A DNA stretch of 64,000 nucleotides from positions 17,889,599 through 17,953,598 of the forward strand of contig OX393562.1 in assembly GCA_947652115.1 (NCBI GenBank). The letters are read 5' to 3'. The stretch comes from Blastomussa wellsi (lineage: Eukaryota > Cnidaria > Anthozoa > Scleractinia > Plerogyridae). The notes below the pieces were generated by a model. It searched no databases and was not told where the DNA came from. It saw only the letters and a list, made by a program, of their open reading frames with translations. A program made the translations under genes and the position numbers. Below, in pieces: positions 22,001 through 31,000 of this stretch (positions are counted from its first letter, which is position 1; every line of letters starts with the position of its first letter).

Positions 22001-25000
22001 ATTTCTGCGTCGTAGATTCTCTCGAGTTTTTGAAGCTCGCCTGCATGCCGTGAAATTGAAAGATCTGTTTTAATTGTCTCGCCGATGTGTGCCGAGAGCA
22101 AAACTTTCCCCTGTCAAAAATTGAATGAATGTGAACAACGCATCGAAAAGCACCTCGATTAAAGACATTAAACATTGTTTCTTCAAATTTGGTCTATTTT
22201 AGTGTAATCAAGCTCACCAGCAACTGCCGTGAAGTTGATTAGAAAAACCCAGGACCAGTGGGTCCTGGGTTTTTCTAAAACAACCATATCTTTTAAGATC
22301 CCGTCGCCAGTTGGTTGTGGACTGCAAACAAAAATCTTTTACGTGGAAGCCGCTTTCTTGAGAGTAATATATTTCATACTAAATGCTCCAGTGGTTCTCA
22401 AGAGAAACGAGAACCTTCTCACGAGAAACGAGACTCGTCTCGCAGGAAACAAGCCTCGTCTCGCGAGAAACGAGACTTGTCTCATGAGAGACGAGACAAG
22501 AGGTGGTGACTTACATTTGAACGGTACTGTAATAAAGGCACGGCTACATTTCATAGCCGATTTTCTCCGGAAAAATAATAATAATAAACCCGAGGATTAT
22601 TATACAAATGAATACATCTATCACAAATGTTTTTGAAACTGTTCAAAAAACTCGCAGCACATATTTTGTCGGGTTTAAAACACTCGGCTACACCTTGTGT
22701 TTTAAACCCGATAAAACATTGCTGCTCGTGTTTTAAACATTACAAGAACCACCCAAAAAAATATATTTAATAACGCTTACTACATGCCTATACTGCAAGT
22801 CTACTGCTAAGCTGTGCTGTCCTAATAGGTTGATTGTACAGGAACCAAAGCCAAAGAAACCTGCACTCTGTCCACCTTGTTGGGCAAAGTCCAATAATTA
22901 AATGGGAACTAGTTTCATGAACTAGTTTCCTTGCATTCTGTCTCCAGATTTTTGTTTAGCTATTTTAGTTAGCATTCCTGTTTTGGTGAAAATTTGATCA
23001 GCGTGATGATCTCCTTCCATTATCTATTGTATGTGACAACAATGCACAATTACTGGTCATATCTTTCATGCTTAAACACAAAGAGTGAGCGTAGCAGTGG
23101 GATACACACATACATGTAGGATGAACTTTAGAATACCTCCCCCACCCCTCAATGCAGTCCATATTGTGTTTGTCTCTAATTTTGTCGGGTTTCTGCTCCA
23201 AATTGATACATACATGTACATGTAAAAGTAAAACCATGTGGTAGTTCATTTTCCTGTTGGAAAGATACTTACTAACAGCTTTGCTTGTAGTTCTTCTTCA
23301 GAGACCGTGTTCATTGGCAAAATTGCATAGTCAGCAGTTCGTCCCTTAGCGACAGGCTTTCCTCCATTACTTTCTATAAGTTGCCAAAGGTGTTCCACAT
23401 GCTCAGTAGCAAAGCCAGCGATTGTGAAACACTTTCCAGATAGTAAGCCATCACATTCCAGTTCATCTTCTTCATCAAGTGTTGCATCAGGGTCAGCACT
23501 GGTCCTGTGTTTTTCTAATCAAACCACAACAGTAAAACTGTAATTATTTTAAGATGCCTCAGTGTTACGTATTTTAGTGAAAACTTAATTTCATGAAAAT
23601 AAAAAACAGAAAATTTCATGTGACTTAAATTCCATGACTTTGCAGCAAAAAAAATAATGTGTTGAAAGGAATTAAATTGGTGAAAACCCTACAAACAGGT
23701 GATCTCAGATGGATACTCTAGTTTTCAAAGCTACATTTAAAAATGACATTGGACAGAAAAATAACAATAACTTTTTTTGCAGGTCTAAGTTTGCAATAAC
23801 AACTTTTTTGAAAGTGAGAGATGATCATCGCAGTGAATTTCCAATTGAAGCAATTGAGGCGATACCAGTGCGATGCTCTACCAACTGACCTATGAAGCCA
23901 CACATTGGGAGCGAGGTCAATTTATTGAGTTCATATTTTCCTGTGAGGAATGAAGTGACGTAAAGCACATGAAATAATTCATATATGAACTGCAGATGTA
24001 AATGAAAGTGATAGATGATCATTGCAGTGAATTTCCAATTGAAACAATTGGAATTAAATAAGCCTGAAAAAATCAGGGCTTCAACAGGATTCGAACCCAT
24101 GACCTCTGCAATACCGGCGTGATGCTCTACCAACTGAGCTATGAAGCCACACATTGGGAGCGAGGTCAATTTATTGAGTTCATATTTTCTGTGAGGAATG
24201 AAGTGACATAAAGCATATGAAATAATTCATATATGAGCTACAGATGTACATGTAAATGAAAGTGAGAGATGATCATCGCAGTGAATTTCCAATTGAAGCA
24301 ATTGGAATGAAAGAAGCCTGAAAAAATCAGGACTTCGATGGGATTTGAACCCGTGACCTCCGCGATACCGGTGCAATGCTCTACCAACTGAGCTATGAAG
24401 CCACTTTCATTTACATCCGGAGTTCATATATGAATTATTTCATATGCTTTACGCTGCCTCAGTTAAATGGAAGATGGGTTCCTGGGGTATCCAAGGACTT
24501 CCACTGTGGCTAGTAAGATAGAAAGGATTCCTCCTGAAGCATGAAATGCAACATGAAAATGCTGCCTGCTTGAAAAGACCGCTTGAGAAAAACCACACAA
24601 GCAAAAGGGCTGAAACGAAGCTGCAACAAACCATGTTTGCTTGCACTCGAACAGATGACTGCTGGCCTGAAGCGCCCACTAAGCTCGTGGGGGTTAACTT
24701 TGTTAAATGTTGTCCGAGGATTATGTCTTGATTATTCCATATGTTCGTAGGGGAGGGGGGCTTATTGCCCATTGAATGTTTTTACTGTGTGTGGGGAAGG
24801 CTGGGTGAGTGCGTGGAGCTTGAAAGCCACCAGCACAGATGGAGAGTGCTCCGAAAGTTTGTTTGCAGGTCTGCATCTTACTATGTTGTACCTTCACTGG
24901 TATTTGTTTTTGGTGGAATGGGCGCAGCTGTACTGGCTGTGTAAATCTGCGGCATGTACTGCTGGAAAACATCGTCGTCATCATCATCATCACCACCATC

Positions 25001-28000
25001 TTTAAATGCATCATCCTCAGGCTTGGTGTTCTTTGTGTTTTTATTATTATCTGAAACTACTTTTTGAGGGACCGCTGTGTTGTTTGGCGCTTTCAACACT
25101 GTTTCATCAGGATCCTCATTTTCCTTGCATGAAGTAGAATGCTCTACACTGTTTATCACATCTGAACAGAGATAATCTGCAACCAGAATAACAGTGTATA
25201 ATGTACATATGTACAGAGTTTATGATTTAAAATTTAATTGGTGGGTGAAATACTTAGTATTGGAATATTGAAGTACTGAACTGGCAAATGAAACAATCTG
25301 GACCCAGTTGCATAAAGGTACATGTACAGTTATTAAAAACTATAAGCTATGGTAAAGTGTATATCGCAATTCCTGCATTTTGACTGGTTTACAGGCTATG
25401 GTATGTACGAGCTCATACACCACGGAACACAAACACATGTATAGTATGTGTAGTGAGAACAACCACGGGCCTCAAACATTGCAATACAGCTATTCCACTA
25501 ATGAGATAGTTACATGTATAGCCAATCCAGTACTATCTTATATCCAACATGCGCTCATAAAATAATTGTCAGATATTGCAAAACAAACTATGCTATCAGC
25601 TGGATAAGGATTTATCTGGTGGATAGTCAGGTCTTTTATTGGGGTTTAAGTGGGCAGTGTTGTGTCCCGAACTAGTCGGTGATGGAAAGGATTCAGCAGG
25701 ATTTAACCAAACAACAACGATGACTTTTATTCGGCCATGATGGCTCGTGCTCGACTATCCATCCCCGAAGGTCTGGGTCCTAATGTATTACAACACTGAG
25801 AGGGGATCTGGGTCTAAATACACTACATCCCTCCCCTTTTAGACAAAAACAAACAGCACTATAGTAAACATAGTGTCAATAGAACATTAAAGGTAACAAA
25901 CAATCTAATCCTGTGAGAACTTAGTGTTCAACAGTGTTCCTGACATAATCGGTCTCAATAAACAAAAATAAACAGTCTCAATCAGTAAGAACTTAGTGTT
26001 CAACAGTGTCCCTGACATTATCAGTCACAGTGTCTTTCAGAGTCAGGTATAGTAATCCTTGAGGTAACTTGGTGCCAAACTTTGTCTCTGTGACCTCCTG
26101 GGTGGAGCCTCGGGTTTGGCGGCTGCATGTTCATCAGGTGGAGTTTTGGTCTCGGCCATATTTGGTTCCTGCAACACACTCTGCTGTTGAACTGGTTCCT
26201 CCTGCATCTGACTTGTTTCTGTCAGTGTTTCCTTCTGCCGGTTTGGAGTCCCATTGTTCTGTAGCAATTTCTTAACATGCGCAGTGTTGCGGGAGTATTG
26301 GGCTCCTTCTTGGGATTGCACAATCAAGCTGTTCCCGTGCTTGCTTACAACTGTGTAAGGGGTAGGGTCGAACCGAGTTGAGAGTTTGTCTTTCTTCTCT
26401 TGTTGTACTAGTACCTGGTCTCCAGGAAGTACTTCTGAATATCTTGCACCCCTTCTTGCATCAGCATAAGACTTGCTCTTACTTTTCTGTTCATTGTCCT
26501 TGTCACGCACTCCTTGCTCTACATGTACATCACTCAGCTCTGGAAGTTTGGTGCGTATCTTTCGGCCAAAGAGCAGTTCAGCTGGGCTCACGCCAGTTGT
26601 TGGGTGGGGTAGGGCTCTGTAAGCTGCAAGATAGATGTTAAGTTCTCTCTTCCAGTTCTTCTTCTCAGCATGCGCGATCTGGAGTCGTTTCAGAAGTGAG
26701 CTGTTTTGGCGCTCTACTTCGCCATTCGCCTGAGGCCATTTGGCTGTGACCTTGTGGTGTTTGATGCCTTCCTGTGACATGTACTCTGCAAATTCTGCTG
26801 ATATAAACTGCGGTCCGTTGTCGGATGTCAGGCTCTCTGGTAGGCCATGTCGTGCAAACATCTCTTCTAAGCTTGAGATGACCTTAGAGGCAACGGTAGA
26901 CTTCAGGATGTTCACCTCATAGTACCGGCTGTAATAATCCACAACAACCAGAATAGATTCACCAGTGGGGAGTGGCCCAAGCAAATCAACAGCCAAGTCT
27001 CTCCAGGGTCCAGTGGGTAAGGGTGTGGTCCTAATAGGTTCTGGGGGAGTGGGACGACTGACCAACTGACAACCATAGCAGGTTTTACAATGTTTCTCGG
27101 CATCTCTCTCCATGCCTGGCCACCATACTCTGCTATGAAGCTTTTGCTTAGTTCCAACAATGCCCAAGTGGCCTTCGTGGGCAATTGATAATACTCTGGG
27201 TCTAAGCTGCTTTGGGATGATGATTCTTGTCCCTCTGAGTATCAGCTTTCCAATAGTACACAGCTCACCACTGCATGGAAGGTACCGTTTGTAGACTAAC
27301 TGATCCCACAGCTTTCCATTGATACACTGCCTGACTGCTGAAAGTTCTTCATCATTGGCAGATGCTTCTTCTACTTCACGGGTTGTCATTTCTAGTTGGT
27401 GGTAGCCCCACCTCAAATCAAGCTTACTAAATACTTTGCTACCATTCAAGCTCTGCAGGATTTCATCAACCGTGGGGATAGGGTGTCGCTCCCTCAGTAT
27501 TGCCTCGTTCGCTCTACGCATGTCAATGCAGAGACGAATGTCTCCTTGTGACTTGGGGACGACAACCACAGGATTAACCCATGGGGTAGGCCCAGTTGCT
27601 GGCTCTATTATGTCCAAATTAATTAATTCTTGGACCTTCTCTTCCACCTTTGATCTCAGACTGAAGGGAGTCCTCCGTATCGGCTGTGCCACTGGCTTCA
27701 CGTTTGGATCTATGTGGAGTTGTACTGCTCGGTCTTTCAGCTTTCCGACGCCACTGAAGACTTCCGGGTATTTCTCTTGCAGGGCTTCCCCAATGCTTTG
27801 CGAGCTTGTGTTTACCGCTGCAATGTCTATTCCGATCTTCAACACACCAAGGCTGATTGCAGTGTTCCTTCCTAGGAGTGGGTCTCCCTTGCCGTCGATC
27901 ACGCAGAACTCGGCATTAGCAGTGTTTCTCCCCGCAGAAACCTCACATGAAAATGTTCCCACTACATCCAAGGGGGTGTGGGACGCATACGCGTAGAGCT

Positions 28001-31000
28001 TCTTGTCTGAACGTGCCGATTTACACTTCACTTTATTTCTCTTCAGCCACTCCCACGTTTGCTTGTCAATGATGTTGGCACTCGCTCCAGAATCCACTAT
28101 CACACTAAGCTTACATCCTCCAATGACGACTTCAATTTTCTCTTGCCTTTTATCGCCTACCGCAAACGCATATTCCTGGTCATCGTCATCGTCTTGAGTA
28201 TCAACCATGTTTGCGGAACCTCCCTTGGGACTCTTGCGGTACTTGGTTTTCCTTTTTCCTCCTTCACGTTTGTGCTTCGTCTTGCAACGCTCTTGGAAAT
28301 GTCCTTCCAACCCACATTTGCGACAAGACTGACCTCTTGCTGGGCAGTTCGGGTCTTTTCCAAGATGCCCGGCTTTACCACATCGGTAGCAGGTGAGTTG
28401 TGAATTGTTTCCAGGACCTCTCTTTTTTTCCTCTATGCGGTTTACATTTGCTGGGTCTTCTTCCTTTACTTTCACTCCTTGTCCTTCCGTAGCCATCGCA
28501 GCAAGTTGTGTGTCGACCTTTTCGCAGTTTTCGGCTATTTCGAGCGCTTTGTCTAAGGTAAGACCTTGGCCTTCTTCCAGGAGTTTTCGCTTGATGTACG
28601 TACTAGTGCACTTGCAAAGGATTTCATCGTGGATTTGATTGTCCGTGTCTGCTCCGTAGTCGCAATCTTTTGCTGCCCGCCTTAGTCTGGTTGAAAACTG
28701 TCGTACTGTTTCCCCAGGTGCTTGTGTTAGCTGTCTGAAGCAGTGCCTAGCGTACGTTGTGTCGACCTTTGGAACAAAGTATGCGTTTAGTGCATTCACA
28801 GCTTTCCTATAATCTTTCGCATCTCCTGTGTCCGGGAGTGTGAAGAAGATGTCCTGAACGTCCGTTCCGGCCAAATGGAGCAATAGTGCACGTCTTCTTT
28901 GCCTGTTGTTTGCATTTTCCTCATTCACGATGAGGCCTTTGCCGTCTGCAAACAGTTCGAAGGCAGTGAGCCAGCATTTCCATCGTAGACCAAGCGTATT
29001 TTGGTCGCCGTGACAGTCGAATGTTTTGATATGGTTTCTTTCGTTGTCGTCCATCCTCGTCGCCAATGTTGTGTCCCGAACTAGTCGGTGATGGAAAGGA
29101 TTCAGCAGGATTTAACCAAACAACAACGATGACTTTTATTCGGCCATGATGGCTCGTGCTCGACTATCCATCCCCGAAGGTCTGGGTCCTAATGTATTAC
29201 AACACTGAGAGGGGATCTGGGTCTAAATACACTACAGGCAGGTGTTCTTGTGGAGCATCCATCAGAGTAGCATAAAAAACTTCTTAATAGGGAGCTGTAC
29301 AAATGTTAGCTAGTGATTTACAACAGACAGCTGCTGGAGCTCCAGTGGGGTCCAGGTCTTACTGAAATTCCTACACAGTGCTATCCATACTTTGAATGAC
29401 TGGATCTAATTGGCTGATTTTACATGTACATGTATACTACAGTGTATGTAATTAATTGCAATGGAGGACAGATGGCAGTAACAGTTGCAGGAATCCTTTA
29501 AAATTGGTGTGTTTTACTCTCTCCATCATTATTATGACTCTTGACCCACATTGAACCCCCCCCCCCCCTCCCCGAAGCAATGTTGACAAACTTCTAGGAA
29601 CATAATTACACTTACAGTGTATTTTTCTTGGCTAATGTCGGTCTCTCAGTTCTACATTGTTTGGGGGAAGGGGGAAATTGGAGTGAATTTTGCTTGTATC
29701 AGGTTCACTGTCCCAACACTTTCAACCCGCATTGTGGCTTTCTCAGCTGAGAGTCTTAGACATATTCATAACAAATCCAAGTCCAGACTACTACCAGGGA
29801 TGTAATTAACAGTTGGACATCACACAAAAACCGACCAAAATTTGCCAATGTCCAATGAAATCCCAACTGTGGTCAGATAGAATTTCAAGACAATTCTTTA
29901 TGCCTTTCAATGCAAATGCCAATGTTTTTCATCAAGGAGTTACAGCTGTACAATGCACATACATGTATATGTAGTGATGTCTGACTCACTGCTGTTTTGT
30001 TTGATCAAAAGGGTGACTTAGTCAGAAACATGTCCTTTTACAGGAAAAAACTATTTGCAACCCTGACTATATACATGCAATTAAATGTACACTGTACCTT
30101 GAATGTATTGTTCAAGACAACATCCACACCGGTAATCCCCCAAGGATGTTTTCTTTTTGGAAGAACCCCTGAGCCCCCCTCCTATGTAAACTTCATACAG
30201 TACGTTTCTTAAAATTTTGATCTCTAACAACCCCCAAACTGTACCCAGGGTTGTCAAAATAAGCCGGCAACCGGCACATTTCACCGGCTATTCCGAATAC
30301 CACGCCGGCTACTCTGAATGTTAGGAGGTCAGCTCTGAGTGTGATATTGGAGAAATATGGAAATAGCCGCCTACTTTTTGGATGGAACCTGCTACTCAAA
30401 AACCTACTGACAACCCTGTGTACCCCTTGGAATTTCCAATAATATTATTCTCTGTGAGGAGAGTATGAATGTTTTCTGGAACCACACAATGTGGGTTAGC
30501 CGAAGTGTACTTACGTTCTTCTGGTAGCTTTATTCCATCCCTTGCAGAATCCAAAATCCACTGAACACTAACGACAAACACTTGAAATTCACAATTCTTT
30601 AACAATTCAATGTCTGCATCAACTTTGTTTCCAATGACAACATGAGACACAATCTCATTGATCTGATTGAATCTTGTCCCTCCTCCAGAGTTAATGATCT
30701 TTCTTAACTTCTCCAGCTTTGGTCCACAGAATCCACTCAAGTAAATCTTGCAACCATCTAGAAACATATTTCCAGGCTGAATTGTCACATCAAAGTCAGA
30801 GCTATCAAGATCAGAATTTAGGTGAGTTTCTGCCAGTCTGGAAACATGATAAAAATTTCTGGATTGATTGGACAATAAGTTCTTTCTCCCAGAACGAGAC
30901 ATAAGATTGTTGTCACTGTGTTTCTGCGCACTTTTATATGCTGCTTGTGCAGCTTTCTTTGAAATATTCTTCTCTGTAGTACTTTTTGAAGAAGCTGTAT

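Larger units (their letters stand above)
25658..29236 (-). mobile_element. Ty3/gypsy LTR retrotransposon, internally deleted, recent
   Basis: Two identical 170-bp LTRs (25658-25827 and 29067-29236, TGTTG...TACA) are flanked by the 5-bp duplication GGCAG (25653-25657 and 29237-29241). Primer-binding site, polypurine tract and a single gag-pol frame are in place on the minus strand. Most of reverse transcriptase and all of RNase H are missing, so it cannot copy itself alone. It lies in TOPBP1 intron 1 in the same orientation as the gene. Confidence 0.95.

Noticed and set aside
24078..24150. tRNA gene on the minus strand
   Set aside because: Acceptor, D and T arms pair, but the anticodon arm pairs poorly, position 33 is C instead of U, and the sequence is repeated in tandem with shared flanks, so it is a SINE.
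24449..24772. An extra TOPBP1 exon between 24892 and 23514
   Set aside because: The phase mismatch that suggested it vanished when the acceptor at 23514 was used, which adds EKHR and joins cleanly.
27436..27996. Plus-strand gene of 186 codons
   Set aside because: Antisense shadow of the gypsy gag-pol frame.
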